Shown here piece after piece: positions 1 to 8,368 of a stretch of DNA of 64,000 bases. A program made the translations under genes and the position numbers. How positions within the stretch are numbered: the first letter of the stretch is position 1; every line of letters starts with the position of its first letter. The notes under the pieces were generated by a model. The model searched no databases. It worked only from the letters and a program-made list of their open reading frames with translations, and was not told where the DNA came from. Origin of the DNA: Nonomuraea solani (GTDB lineage: Bacteria > Actinomycetota > Actinomycetes > Streptosporangiales > Streptosporangiaceae); assembly GCF_900108335.1 (NCBI RefSeq), contig NZ_FNVT01000015.1, positions 1 to 64,000 on the forward strand, written 5' to 3'.

Positions 1-89
1 GGGGGTGGGTGGTTCGGGGGCCGAGGTGGCTCCTGTGGCCGGGCGGCCCTGTTGGCGGGTGGGTGGTTTCGGTTCTGGGGTTGGGGTCG

Positions 90-95
90 TAGATT
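90..95 (+). promoter_or_regulatory. Leaderless -10 element
   Basis: TAGATT ends exactly 6 bp before the ATG at 102, so transcription would start at or next to the start codon; no Shine-Dalgarno is visible. The same geometry recurs at about ten other genes here. The first 100 bases of the window are otherwise G-rich, with no gene that I can support. Confidence 0.55.
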
Positions 96-101
96 CGGCG
101 G

Positions 102-1463
102 ATGGACCCGGTTGAGCTCTTTCGTCAGGTGGCGGCGACCGTTCCCGCCTACCGCAGGTTTCTGGTCGAGCAGGGTGTTGAGGTCGCAGATGTCGTGACG
201 TTGGAGGATTTCGCCCGGCTGCCCATGACCAGCAAGGAGAGCTACACCCGGCGGCACCCGCTGCCCGACCTGTGCCGGGACGGGAGGATCGGGGACATGA
301 TCGCCGTGTCGTCCGGCTCGACGGGGGTGCCGGGGTTCTGGCCGCGGTCCGTGAGCGACGAGCGAGTGATCGCCGAGCGGTTCGAGGAGGTCTTCCGGGA
401 CTCCTTCGGCGCCCGCGAGCGGCGTACGCTGGCCGTCGTCTGTTTCGCCCTGGGCACCTGGGTGGGCGGCCTGTTCACCGTCAGTTGCTGCAGGCACCTG
501 GCCGAGCGGGGGTATCCGATCACCGTGGTGGCTCCGGGGAGTGACCGGCGGGAGATTCTGCGGGTCCTTCCCGAGCTGGCCCCGCACTTCGATCAGGTGG
601 TTCTGCTGGGATATCCGCCGTTCTTGAAGAACCTCATCGATACCGAGGACCTGCCGTGGCGGGAGTGGGACGTCAAGCTGGTCACGGCGGGTGAGGTGTT
701 CAGTGAGGAGTGGCGAGCGCTGGTCTCCGAGCGGGCCGGAATCAGGGATCCGCTGCGTGGGATCGCGTCCCTGTACGGCACGGCCGACGCCGGTGTGCTG
801 GCCAATGAGACGCCGCTGTCGGTTGAGATCCGCCGGTTTCTGGCGGGGCGGCCCGAGGTGGCCAGGGAGGTGTTCGGTGAGTCCAGGTTGCCCAGCTTGC
901 TGCAGTACGACCCCGGGGTGCGGTTCTTTGAGGAGCATCAGGGCACGCTGCTCTTCTCGGGTGACAACGGGATTCCGCTCGTTCGCTACCACATCGCCGA
1001 TGAGGGTGGCCTGGTGCCGTACGAGGATCTGCTGGGCTTTGTCCGGCGGCATGGGTTCGAGCCGGGTGAGCAGGGGCCGCGGCGGCCGTTCGTGTACGTC
1101 TTCGGGCGCGCCCACTTCACGGTGTCCTACTACGGCGCGAACGTCTACCCGGAGAACATCGCCATCGGGCTGGAGCAGCCGGAGGTCAGTGGCTCGGTGA
1201 CGGGCAAGTTCGTCATGGAGGTGACCGAGGACGCCGACCACGACCGGCACCTGACCGTGACCGTGGAGCTGATGCCCGGTGAGAAGCCCACCGAGGGAAT
1301 CGCCCAGGCGGTGGGCGCGTCGATCCTGGCCCAACTGCTCCGGCTGAACAGTGAGTTCGCCAACTATGTGCCGGTCGCGCAGCAGACGCCGTTCGTCCGG
1401 TTGCGGGAGTCGGGCGATCCCGAGTATTTCCCGCCGGGTGCCAAGCATCGTTACACCCGGTAG
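102..1463 (+). CDS. PaaK/CapK-like AMP-binding ligase
   Basis: This 453-residue protein belongs to the phenylacetate-CoA ligase (PaaK/CapK) branch of the ANL adenylating enzymes, which activate a carboxylic acid with ATP as an acyl-adenylate and usually pass it to CoA. The phosphate-binding loop SSGSTGVPG lies at residues 70-78. A YGTADAG segment near residue 225 matches the adenine-binding region, and the YYGANVYPENI stretch near 345 resembles the hinge to the C-terminal subdomain. The length fits PaaK (about 430 residues). The start has no Shine-Dalgarno but has a -10-like hexamer 6 bp upstream, suggesting a leaderless message. The gene stands alone and converges on the stressosome operon. 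Its acid substrate cannot be read from the sequence. Confidence 0.8.
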   Translation: MDPVELFRQVAATVPAYRRFLVEQGVEVADVVTLEDFARLPMTSKESYTRRHPLPDLCRDGRIGDMIAVSSGSTGVPGFWPRSVSDERVIAERFEEVFRDSFGARERRTLAVVCFALGTWVGGLFTVSCCRHLAERGYPITVVAPGSDRREILRVLPELAPHFDQVVLLGYPPFLKNLIDTEDLPWREWDVKLVTAGEVFSEEWRALVSERAGIRDPLRGIASLYGTADAGVLANETPLSVEIRRFLAGRPEVAREVFGESRLPSLLQYDPGVRFFEEHQGTLLFSGDNGIPLVRYHIADEGGLVPYEDLLGFVRRHGFEPGEQGPRRPFVYVFGRAHFTVSYYGANVYPENIAIGLEQPEVSGSVTGKFVMEVTEDADHDRHLTVTVELMPGEKPTEGIAQAVGASILAQLLRLNSEFANYVPVAQQTPFVRLRESGDPEYFPPGAKHRYTR

Positions 1464-1610
1464 GTCCGCATCACGGCTGTTCTGCGCCGTACCCCGGCGG
1501 GGTCTGTGAAGAGCGGACGAGACCAGCTACATGATGGAGCCGCTGTCAGCGGTCGCGGAGCGCCGTCGTTTCCCCACGCCGCGGGCGCTTCGCCGAGCGG
1601 GCGTTCCGGG

Positions 1611-3179
1611 TCAGCCCTCCCGGCGTACGACCACCAGGGCGACGTCGTCCTCGCGCGCCCCGAACGCCCCCAGCATCCGCTCGGCGAACTCCTCCAGGTC
1701 GTCCTCGACGGTCTCCGCGAGCCGCCGGGCGTGCTCCAGGCGGTCGTCGAGCGAAATGTGGCGATCCTCCACGAGCCCGTCGGTGAACAGCAGCATCGTG
1801 CCGCCCGGCGGCAGCTTCAGCCGGTCGACCTGGTAGTCCTCCGGCAGCGCGCCGAGCAGCAGGTTGCCCAGGGAGTGGTAGGCGGAGCCGGGCCCGGCGA
1901 ACAGGGGCGGGATGTGGCCGGCGTTGCCCACCTCGACCTCGCCCGTGGCCGGGTCGATGAGCATCAGGCACAGCGTGGCGGTCATGCGCGGGTGGTAGCG
2001 CCGCATCATCCGGTTGAGCAGGTCGAGGGAGGCGCTGAGATCCATCTGCATGATGAAGGAGGCCCGCATGGCGTGGCGCAGCTCCGCCATCACGGTCGCG
2101 GCGTGCAGCGAGTGGCCCTCCACGTCGCCGATCGCCACCAGCACCCGGTCGCCGATCGGCAGCACCTCGTAGAAGTCGCCGCCCACCTCGATGTTGTCCA
2201 CGGCCGGCTGGTAGCGCAGCGCCACCCGCAGGCCGGGCACCTCGGGGATGCGGGTGGGCAGCAGGCTGCGCTGCAGGGTCAGCGCGATCGCGTGCTCCTC
2301 GGTGTAGGCGCGCAGCGCGTCGACCGCCAGGGCCAGTTGCTGGCCGAGCTGGCGCAGCAGGTTCACCTCGTCGGCGTCGAGCGCCGGCCGCGCCTCCACC
2401 CCCAGGTAGATGGGCGCTCTGGCGTTCTTGGTACGGCACAGCACGCCCGTGCTGCTGCCCTCGATCTGCACATCCGGTAGGAGCCCGCGCCAGTCTTCGG
2501 CGTCCAGGGTGAACACGTGGGTACGCGCGGCCTCCCGCTCCACCAGCCGGCCGAGCCGGTCGAGCAGGCCGGGGGCGGCGTTGTGGGCGGTGGCCACCTC
2601 GCCGGGACGGGCCCGGAAGCGGCGCGTGCGCCCGTCGGGCAGCAGCGCCAGGGTGCCGCAGAAGCGGCCCAGCACCTTGGCCGAGCCCTCGACCGCGACC
2701 GACAGCAGCGCGTCGAACGACTCGGCCTCGTTCATCCGCAGCGTCACGTCGGCCAGCCCGGCCAGGCGCTCGGCCATGAGCTCGGCCCGCCACCGCGCCC
2801 GGTAGTAGCGGAGCATGGCCTCCACGGTCGCGGCGAACTCGGCGGGCTCGATGGGCTCGGCGAGGTACGCGTCCGCCCCGCGCTCCAGCCCCTCCGCGCG
2901 CTCGCGCACCGAGATGGCGTTGGCCGACACCTGGATGACGGGGATCGCGGAGGTCGCCGGGTCGGCCTTGATCCGCTCGCAGACCTCGTAGCCGGGGATG
3001 TCGGGCAGCCGTACGTCCAGGACGATCAGGTCCACGTGGTGCGCGGTGAGCGTCTGCAGCGCCTCCTCGCCACCCCCGGCCTCGATCACCTCGTGGCCGG
3101 CGCGGCGCAGCCAGCTCGACAGGATGTACCGCTTGGTCGGCGTGTCGTCGACCACCAGGACGATTCCCGGCTCAGTCAT
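1611..3179 (-). CDS. Receiver-GAF-PP2C (RsbU/SpoIIE-type) phosphatase
   Basis: The 522-residue protein has an N-terminal receiver domain (1-120, DD near 10-11, phospho-acceptor Asp in VLDVRLPD), a GAF-like region (about 140-290) and a C-terminal SpoIIE/PP2C phosphatase (about 300-520) with metal-binding motifs GGDFYEV, GDVEGHS, TDGLVED and DDVALVV. Such proteins dephosphorylate an anti-sigma-factor antagonist (STAS protein) in response to a phosphorelay. It is the last gene of the stressosome operon, and its ATG overlaps the kinase stop by 8 bp, so the kinase is the natural phosphodonor. Oddly, the conserved Lys of the receiver KP motif is replaced (AEP at about residue 106), which may alter phosphorylation-dependent switching. 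The STAS target is not encoded in the window, unless it is RsbS or RsbR. Confidence 0.85.
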   Translation of the reverse strand: MTEPGIVLVVDDTPTKRYILSSWLRRAGHEVIEAGGGEEALQTLTAHHVDLIVLDVRLPDIPGYEVCERIKADPATSAIPVIQVSANAISVRERAEGLERGADAYLAEPIEPAEFAATVEAMLRYYRARWRAELMAERLAGLADVTLRMNEAESFDALLSVAVEGSAKVLGRFCGTLALLPDGRTRRFRARPGEVATAHNAAPGLLDRLGRLVEREAARTHVFTLDAEDWRGLLPDVQIEGSSTGVLCRTKNARAPIYLGVEARPALDADEVNLLRQLGQQLALAVDALRAYTEEHAIALTLQRSLLPTRIPEVPGLRVALRYQPAVDNIEVGGDFYEVLPIGDRVLVAIGDVEGHSLHAATVMAELRHAMRASFIMQMDLSASLDLLNRMMRRYHPRMTATLCLMLIDPATGEVEVGNAGHIPPLFAGPGSAYHSLGNLLLGALPEDYQVDRLKLPPGGTMLLFTDGLVEDRHISLDDRLEHARRLAETVEDDLEEFAERMLGAFGAREDDVALVVVRREG

Positions 3180-4830
3180 CCCGTACCCCTCTCGCGCTGC
3201 GAATGGCCTGGAGTAACTGCTCCCTGCGCAGCCCGTGCTTGGACAGGACCGGCCTGCTGTCGGGGGCGCGCTGCGGCGCGATCGTGACCACGACCACGGG
3301 GATCCGGCTCAGCCGCTCGTCCTCGGCCATGCGCTGGAGCAGCACGTTGCCGTCCACCCGTGGCATGAGCATGTCGACCAGGATCACGTCGGGCGGGCTG
3401 ACCGCCATCAGGTCGAGTGCCACGGCGCCGTCGGCGGCCTCGTCAACCCGGGTGGCGAAGCCGTGCAGCATGCGGCGGGCCGAGGCGCGGAACGCCTCGT
3501 CGTCGTCGGCGATGAGCACCCGGCCCAGCTCGGGCGGGCCGCTGTAGTGCGGCAGCCGCAGCGTGGCCGTGGTGCCCTCGCCCGGCCGGCTGTCCAGTTC
3601 GAGCGTACCCCCGAGCGCCTCGGCGAGCCTGCGCGCGTACGGCAGGCCCAGGCCGGTCCCCCGGTAGCGGACCTGGAGGGTGCCGGGGACCTGGAAGAAG
3701 TCCTCGAACACGCGGGGCAGGTGCTCCGGCGCGATGCCGATGCCGGTGTCGGTGACCGTGATGACGACCTCGTCCTTCGTGTCGTCCGGGTGGGCCCGCA
3801 GGGTCACCTCGCCGCTCTGGGTGAACTTCAGCGCGTTGGACAGCAGGTTGCGCAGGATCCTGAGCAGCATGCCCTCGTCGACGTACAGCTCGGCGATCTC
3901 CGGCGCCACCTCGTGGCGCAGCTCGACCCCGGCGCGCTCGCTGGTCGGGCGCATCGTCACGTGGAGCTGGCCAGCCATCCGCGCCAGGTCCACCTCGGAC
4001 GGCTGCGGGTCCAGGCGGCCCGACTCGGCCTTGGCCATGTCGAGCAGCTCGCTGACGAGTTCGAGCAGGGTCTCGGTCGAGGTGCCGATGAGCCGCACCT
4101 GGTGCGCCTGCTCCTCGGTCAGCGGTTCGCCGCCGGGGCCGGTCAGCAGCCTGACCAGGCCGATCACGGAGTTGAGCGGGGTGCGCAGCTCGTGGCTGAC
4201 CGTGGCCCAGAAGCGGTTCCTGGCGTCGCCGGCCTCGCGGAGCAGGCTGGACTTCTCGTCCAGCTCGGCGTACAGGGCGACCACGCCCCTGTTGGTCTCC
4301 TCGAGCTCGTCGGAGAGCTGGTTGTACATCGCCAGCACGCCGGTGTTGGTCTCCTGCAGCTCGGCGTTGAGCCGCAGGACGTCCTCCAGGGTCTCGGCCA
4401 GCTCTCTGTTCTGCTCCCTCAGCTCCTCGAGGGCGGAGACCGGCGCGAGGCGGGCCAGTTTGTCGCGGATCTCCTCGACCGGGGCGGGCCGCGGGTGCGG
4501 CCGCAGCCGCTTGGCGAGCGTGACGCGCCCGCCGTCCAGCGTGACGCCGTCGACCAGCCGGGCGGCCAGCGTGAGGCCCTCGGAGTCGGCGAGGCCGGTG
4601 GGCCGCGTGTGCTCCAGGGTGATCAGCAGCTCGTGCTCGCCGAGTTCGAGCACCGCGCTCGCACCCGGCCCGAAGACCTCTCTGCCGACCTCGCTGAGCG
4701 CCGTCGCCACCCGGATCTGGTCCTGCGACTCCAGCCCGGTCAGCTCGGCGGCGGCGCGGCCGAGGCGGCGCAGCACGAAGACGTCCTGGTCGGTGGCGAT
4801 CCTGACCCGGATCAGCTCAATGGTCGCCAT
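3172..4830 (-). CDS. Hybrid histidine kinase with RsbT-like N-terminus
   Basis: This 552-residue, apparently cytoplasmic kinase begins with an RsbT/anti-sigma-like ATPase fold (about 1-130). A coiled coil follows with two related segments, each containing LEETN- or LQETN-type repeats (about 140-205). Next come a HisKA domain with the phosphorylatable His213 in SHELRTP, a HATPase_c domain (about 320-430, DTGIGIAPEH and GTGLGL boxes) and a C-terminal receiver (about 435-552, acceptor in LVDMLMP, conserved Lys in LSKHGL). No membrane segment is seen, so input is probably through the N-terminal ATPase-like domain or the coiled coil. The gene overlaps its upstream neighbour by 14 bp and its downstream phosphatase by 8 bp. 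It probably links the stressosome to the receiver-PP2C protein. Confidence 0.85.
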   Translation of the reverse strand: MATIELIRVRIATDQDVFVLRRLGRAAAELTGLESQDQIRVATALSEVGREVFGPGASAVLELGEHELLITLEHTRPTGLADSEGLTLAARLVDGVTLDGGRVTLAKRLRPHPRPAPVEEIRDKLARLAPVSALEELREQNRELAETLEDVLRLNAELQETNTGVLAMYNQLSDELEETNRGVVALYAELDEKSSLLREAGDARNRFWATVSHELRTPLNSVIGLVRLLTGPGGEPLTEEQAHQVRLIGTSTETLLELVSELLDMAKAESGRLDPQPSEVDLARMAGQLHVTMRPTSERAGVELRHEVAPEIAELYVDEGMLLRILRNLLSNALKFTQSGEVTLRAHPDDTKDEVVITVTDTGIGIAPEHLPRVFEDFFQVPGTLQVRYRGTGLGLPYARRLAEALGGTLELDSRPGEGTTATLRLPHYSGPPELGRVLIADDDEAFRASARRMLHGFATRVDEAADGAVALDLMAVSPPDVILVDMLMPRVDGNVLLQRMAEDERLSRIPVVVVTIAPQRAPDSRPVLSKHGLRREQLLQAIRSARGVRDD

Positions 4831-5821
4831 GACGCGGCCTCACCGTCACCACGCACGCGTCGTCCCGCCTGCTGCCCGCCTCGCGCAGCAGCCCCGCGGC
4901 CACCACCGCCGGGGTACGGGCGAACAGGCCGGGCAGGGCCACCGGGTCCCAGCGGTCGGTCAGCCCGTCGGTGTGCAGGACCACGGTGGCGTAACCGGGC
5001 ACCTCGTAGGAGAACTGGCGCAGCCGCCCCTTCTGGTATCCGGCGATGCCCGGCACCGACACCATGCCCTGGCGTCCCTGCGCGTGCGCGACCCAGCCGG
5101 AGACGTTGCCGAGCCCGGCGAACAGCACGGTGTCCCGTTCGACGCGGGCGACGGCGACCGCTCCCCCACGGGTGCCGTTCATCCCGGTGTGCAGGCGGTC
5201 CACGATCTCCACCGGCTCCCGTTCGGAGATCTCCATGAACAGCTTGACGGCCGCCTGCGTGGCCTGCGCCGCGATGAGACCGTGGCCGAGCCCGTCGCAG
5301 ACCAGGACGGTCGTGGCGGAGCCCGTTTCGGCGATGGCGAAGCCGTCGCCGCACACCATCTCCTCGCCGATGGGCCGGGTCAGGCCGCTGGCCCGCTGCG
5401 GCGGGCGGGCGGTGGCGCCGGCGGTGAAGTGCACGGCCAGCACGGTGCCCTTGCCGGGCACGGAGTGCACGTCATAGCCGGTGGCGATGCGGGCGATGGC
5501 CCCCATGCCGATGCCGAGCGTGCCGGAGGTGGAGTAGCCGTCGCGCAGGGCGCGGGCGATGTCGGCCATGCCCGGCCCCCGGTCCACGGCGATGAGCTCC
5601 ACCGTGGCGGGAGCCTCGGGGTGGAAGCGCACCATGACGGCTCCCTGGACGGCGTGCTTGACGAGGTTGGACACCGCCTCGCTGACGGCCACGGCCGTCT
5701 GCCCGATCAGGACGGCGTCGAACCCGGCCTCTTCGGCGAGCTCGACGGCCTGCCTGCGCACCGCGCCGACGGCACTGGGATCTTCGGCGCGGACCCACTC
5801 TCCCATCAGCCGGCTCGTCAC
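4817..5821 (-). CDS. RsbT-like ATPase fused to RsbX/SpoIIE phosphatase
   Basis: This 334-residue fusion has an N-terminal HATPase_c serine-kinase/anti-sigma domain (about 1-140; conserved Asn in AVSEAVSNL, DRGPGM and GTLGIGMG boxes) and a C-terminal PP2C phosphatase of RsbX/SpoIIE type (about 150-334; CDGLGHG, TDGLTDR and DDACVVTV motifs). Stand-alone RsbX dephosphorylates RsbR and RsbS to reset the stressosome. The fusion could act as opposing kinase and phosphatase in one chain. I chose the GTG at 5821 because it overlaps the rsbT stop as GTGA, the same junction used between rsbS and rsbT; an in-frame GTG at 5830 is the alternative. It overlaps the hybrid kinase gene downstream by 14 bp. 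Confidence 0.85.
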   Translation of the reverse strand: MTSRLMGEWVRAEDPSAVGAVRRQAVELAEEAGFDAVLIGQTAVAVSEAVSNLVKHAVQGAVMVRFHPEAPATVELIAVDRGPGMADIARALRDGYSTSGTLGIGMGAIARIATGYDVHSVPGKGTVLAVHFTAGATARPPQRASGLTRPIGEEMVCGDGFAIAETGSATTVLVCDGLGHGLIAAQATQAAVKLFMEISEREPVEIVDRLHTGMNGTRGGAVAVARVERDTVLFAGLGNVSGWVAHAQGRQGMVSVPGIAGYQKGRLRQFSYEVPGYATVVLHTDGLTDRWDPVALPGLFARTPAVVAAGLLREAGSRRDDACVVTVRPRHGDH

Positions 5822-6219
5822 CTGGCCCACTTCGTCACCGTCACGGTCGTGCCCTTTCCCGGCGCGGACAGCAGGTCGAACTCGTCGACCAGCCGCCGCG
5901 AGCCACCGAGGCCGAGACCCATGCCGGTGCCCGTGGTCCAGCCGTCGGTGAGAGCCTGCTCGAGGTCGGGAATGCCGGGCCCTTCGTCGCTGAAGACCAG
6001 TTTGAGGCCGCGCCTGGGCCCGTTCTCGACGACCAGGATACGCACGTCTCCCCCGCCGGCGTAGACCAAGGCGTTACGGGCCAGCTCGCTGGCGGCGGTG
6101 ACGATCTTGGTCTGGTCGACCAGGGACAGGCCCACCTCGATGGCGACGCTCCGCACCGCCTGGCGCACCGCGACGACGTCGGCGCTGCTCGCGATGCCGA
6201 TCTCCCGCTCGGCGCTCAC
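5818..6219 (-). CDS. rsbT: RsbT serine/threonine kinase of the stressosome
   Basis: The 133-residue protein is a single GHKL-type ATPase domain with the N-box Asn (ASELARNALVYAGG, about 45-58), the G1 box DEGPGI and the G2 box GMGLGLGG. Length and motifs match RsbT, the kinase that phosphorylates RsbR and RsbS STAS domains and is then released to activate its phosphatase partner. The GTG start at 6219 overlaps the rsbS stop by 4 bp (GTGA), indicating translational coupling; longer upstream readings in this frame cover rsbS and are not credible. Confidence 0.92.
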   Translation of the reverse strand: MSAEREIGIASSADVVAVRQAVRSVAIEVGLSLVDQTKIVTAASELARNALVYAGGGDVRILVVENGPRRGLKLVFSDEGPGIPDLEQALTDGWTTGTGMGLGLGGSRRLVDEFDLLSAPGKGTTVTVTKWAR

Positions 6220-6581
6220 GGGGTCGCGCTCCTGATGTGGTCCAGGAGCGCAACCCCTTTCTCCAGGTTGAGCGCCGTACGGACGCCGCCGAGCGAGAGC
6301 CCGAGCTCCACGAGGGTGATCGCCACGGCCGGCCGCATGCCGACCACCACGGTCTGCGCGTCGAGCATGTCGCACACTCCGGCGATCGTGGCCAGCATCC
6401 GGCCGATGAACGAGTCGACGATCTCCACCGCGGTGATGTCGATGATCACCCCTTTGGCGCCGTGGTCGACGACGGCGTCGGCCAGGTCCTCCTGCAGGGC
6501 GAGCACGCCCTGGTCCTCCAGATCGATCTGGATGGAGACGATGAGGACGTCGCCGAGCTTGAGGATGGGGACTCGCTGCAC
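6216..6581 (-). CDS. rsbS: RsbS STAS-domain stressosome scaffold
   Basis: The 121-residue protein is a single STAS domain, the expected size for RsbS. The STAS phosphorylation-site region is seen as VEIVDSFIGRML (about 68-79), with a Ser in the position RsbT phosphorylates in Bacillus. RsbS co-assembles with RsbR into the stressosome and sequesters RsbT until stress. The gene touches rsbR (shared base at 6581) and overlaps rsbT by 4 bp, so equimolar coupled production is likely. Confidence 0.93.
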   Translation of the reverse strand: MQRVPILKLGDVLIVSIQIDLEDQGVLALQEDLADAVVDHGAKGVIIDITAVEIVDSFIGRMLATIAGVCDMLDAQTVVVGMRPAVAITLVELGLSLGGVRTALNLEKGVALLDHIRSATP

Positions 6582-7417
6582 TACACGTTCTCCGCTCGAA
6601 TGGCGATGCGCCCGCCCTGCGCACCGGACACCTGGACGCCCCCGCGCTTGAAGGCGTGGGCGAGCGCGTCGGCCAGCGACGCCTTGGTCACGATGTCACC
6701 GAACTCGATGCCGAGGGTGACGATGGTGTGCGCGATCTGCGGGCGGATGCCGGAGATGACGCACTCCGCGCCCATCAGCCGGGCGGCGACGACGGTCTTC
6801 AGCAGGTGCTGGGCGACCTGGGTGTCGACGGCCGGGACGCCGGTGATGTCGATGACGGCGTGCTCGGCGCCGGTGTCCACCAGCGTCTGCAGCAGCTTCT
6901 CCATGACGACCTGGGTCCTGGCGGAGTCGAGCGTGCCGACCAGTGGCACGGCCACGATGCCCTCCCACAGCTTGACCACCGGGGTGGACAGTTCGAGGAG
7001 CTGCTCGGCCTGGTCGAGGATGACCTTCTCGCGGGCGGTGGCGTACGACTCGAACGTGAACAGTCCCAGGTCGTCGATCAGCCTGGAGAACCAGATGAAG
7101 CCGCGCATCGACTCGGCCTCCGAGTCGGCCTCGACGAACTCGTAGAGCGCCTCCTTCAGCCCGAACACCGCCCTGGCGGTCTCAGAGGGAGTGAAACCGG
7201 CCCGCGCCCGCGAGCGGGACAGCTCGGCCAGCAGGCCGCGGACGTCGGCGAAGTCGTTCTTGCCTTCGTCGATGGCGGCGATGAGCGCGCGGTAGAGCTC
7301 GTTGAGCTCCTCCGACGGCGCCTTGGCGATCTGAGTCCAGCGACGGATGAGCTGCTCTTCGTTGTCGCGCAGCAGTTCTTCTACGCGTCGCCTGGCTACA
7401 TCGGCATGAACGGACAA
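6581..7417 (-). CDS. rsbR: RsbR stressosome sensor
   Basis: The 278-residue protein has an N-terminal helical, non-heme-globin-like sensor region (about 1-150) and a C-terminal STAS domain (about 155-270). The STAS domain keeps the Thr of the GVPAVDTQVA motif, equivalent to the RsbT-phosphorylated Thr205 of Bacillus RsbR, and a second Thr in PLVGTLDSAR at the Thr171-like position. The start codon is TTG at 7417, with GGAG 7 bp upstream. It is the first gene of a six-gene minus-strand operon and diverges from heme oxygenase across a 216 bp intergenic region. The signal sensed by the N-terminal domain is unknown. Confidence 0.92.
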   Translation of the reverse strand: MSVHADVARRRVEELLRDNEEQLIRRWTQIAKAPSEELNELYRALIAAIDEGKNDFADVRGLLAELSRSRARAGFTPSETARAVFGLKEALYEFVEADSEAESMRGFIWFSRLIDDLGLFTFESYATAREKVILDQAEQLLELSTPVVKLWEGIVAVPLVGTLDSARTQVVMEKLLQTLVDTGAEHAVIDITGVPAVDTQVAQHLLKTVVAARLMGAECVISGIRPQIAHTIVTLGIEFGDIVTKASLADALAHAFKRGGVQVSGAQGGRIAIRAENV

Positions 7418-7547
7418 GGATCACTCCAGAGACGGCGGCTGGCATGTGCTCGTATGTTAGTGCGATTTTTCGGACATCAGGGACTCCCAATTCGCCACCC
7501 CTTGACTTCCCGGTTTCTGGGTAGATGAGAGGGAACAGGGCTTTTGA

Positions 7548-7560
7548 TGACACCGTGTCG
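7548..7560. promoter_or_regulatory. Operator copy 1 upstream of heme oxygenase
   Basis: TGACACCGTGTCG is a near-perfect palindrome (TGACAC, one base, GTGTCg) and matches 11 of 13 positions with the perfect copy 44 bp downstream. The spacing is about four helical turns, so two dimers would lie on the same face. It lies between the divergent rsbR and heme oxygenase genes. Confidence 0.6.
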
Positions 7561-7568
7561 TCATCAGC

Positions 7569-7604
7569 TTGACGCCGGCCGCAGACGTTTGTGACACTGT
7601 GTCA
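7569..7604 (+). promoter_or_regulatory. Heme oxygenase promoter with overlapping operator copy 2
   Basis: A TTGACG -35 box (7569-7574) is followed at 17-18 bp by a -10 region (GACACT, 7593-7598) that lies inside the perfect 13-bp palindrome TGACACTGTGTCA (7592-7604). A repressor bound here would block the -10 box. The symmetry suits a TetR-type dimer; the TetR gene just downstream of heme oxygenase is one candidate, a haem- or iron-responsive regulator elsewhere another. Confidence 0.55.
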
Positions 7605-7633
7605 GGAAACGTCAGCGCAACCAGAGGTGGGCC

Positions 7634-8278
7634 GTGACCACGCCGTTCTCCGAAATCCTGAAGAACGCCACCTGGGGCGACCACGAGTCGGCCGAGTCGG
7701 AAAACTACCTCTCGGAGCTCATGAGCGGGCGGTTGACCGAGCACGAATACGGCGAGATGGTCGCCCAGCACTATTTCGCGTACGTGGCCCTCGACGGCGC
7801 CTCGCGCGACCTGGCCGACCACCCGGTGGCCGGGCGCTTCGTGTTCCCCGAGCTCTACCGGGAGCGGGCGCTGGAACGCGACCTCTTCACCGTGTACGGG
7901 GCGGGCTGGCGCGACCGCATCCAGCCGTCGAAGGCCACCCGCACCCTCGTGGCCCGCATCCACCAGGTGGCCGACTGGCCCGCCGGCTACATCGCCCACC
8001 ACTACACCCGCTACCTGGGCGACCTGTCGGGCGGGCAGTTCATCCGGATGGAGCTGCAGAAGATCTACGGCTACGCCAAGGGCGGGGGCGTGGACTTCTA
8101 CATCTTCGACGAGCTGGGCAGCCTGCCACGGTTCAAGACCGAATACCGGTCGCGGCTCGACGAGCTGGACCTGGACGAGCGGGAGCGGCAGCGGATGATC
8201 CGCGAGGTCAAACTGGCCTACCAGCTCAACACCGAGGTCCTGACCGAGCTGATGCACGTGGTGAAGGCCGCCGCCTGA
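7634..8278 (+). CDS. Heme oxygenase (biliverdin-producing)
   Basis: The 214-residue protein matches HmuO/HO-1-type heme oxygenases, which use O2 and electrons to open haem to biliverdin, CO and Fe2+, supplying iron from haem. The proximal-ligand region with a His is seen near residue 16 (TWGDHESAE). The distal helix has the signature GDLSGGQ at about residues 130-136, whose glycines allow O2 and substrate access. The GTG at 7634 has an AGAGGTGG Shine-Dalgarno. The gene is monocistronic or at most paired with the following tetR, and its promoter carries two palindromic operator copies. No haem uptake genes are adjacent. Confidence 0.93.
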   Translation: MTTPFSEILKNATWGDHESAESENYLSELMSGRLTEHEYGEMVAQHYFAYVALDGASRDLADHPVAGRFVFPELYRERALERDLFTVYGAGWRDRIQPSKATRTLVARIHQVADWPAGYIAHHYTRYLGDLSGGQFIRMELQKIYGYAKGGGVDFYIFDELGSLPRFKTEYRSRLDELDLDERERQRMIREVKLAYQLNTEVLTELMHVVKAAA

Positions 8279-8356
8279 CCCGGTCTACGGGGCGCAAGGG
8301 TCGCGCGGAGGGGTGATGTGTCGCCCTCGTTCAGGTGCGGGCAGGCGGTGTGCGCC

Positions 8357-8362
8357 TACCAT
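8357..8362 (+). promoter_or_regulatory. Leaderless -10 element of tetR gene
   Basis: TACCAT ends 6 bp before the ATG at 8369, with no Shine-Dalgarno. It also argues for this ATG over the in-frame candidate start at 8318. Confidence 0.55.
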
Positions 8363-8368
8363 GGGCGT

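Noticed and set aside
1..101. G-rich tracts at the window start as a G-quadruplex or repeat element
   Set aside because: The G-runs are irregular and unsurprising in DNA of this composition; only the -10 element at 90-95 has positional support.
1506..2480. Long plus-strand open frames antisense to the PP2C phosphatase gene
   Set aside because: They mirror the codon GC bias of the real minus-strand gene and have no domain; typical shadows in high-GC DNA. The same applies to long antisense frames over the NRPS genes, for example 51802-54912 and 54777-58136.
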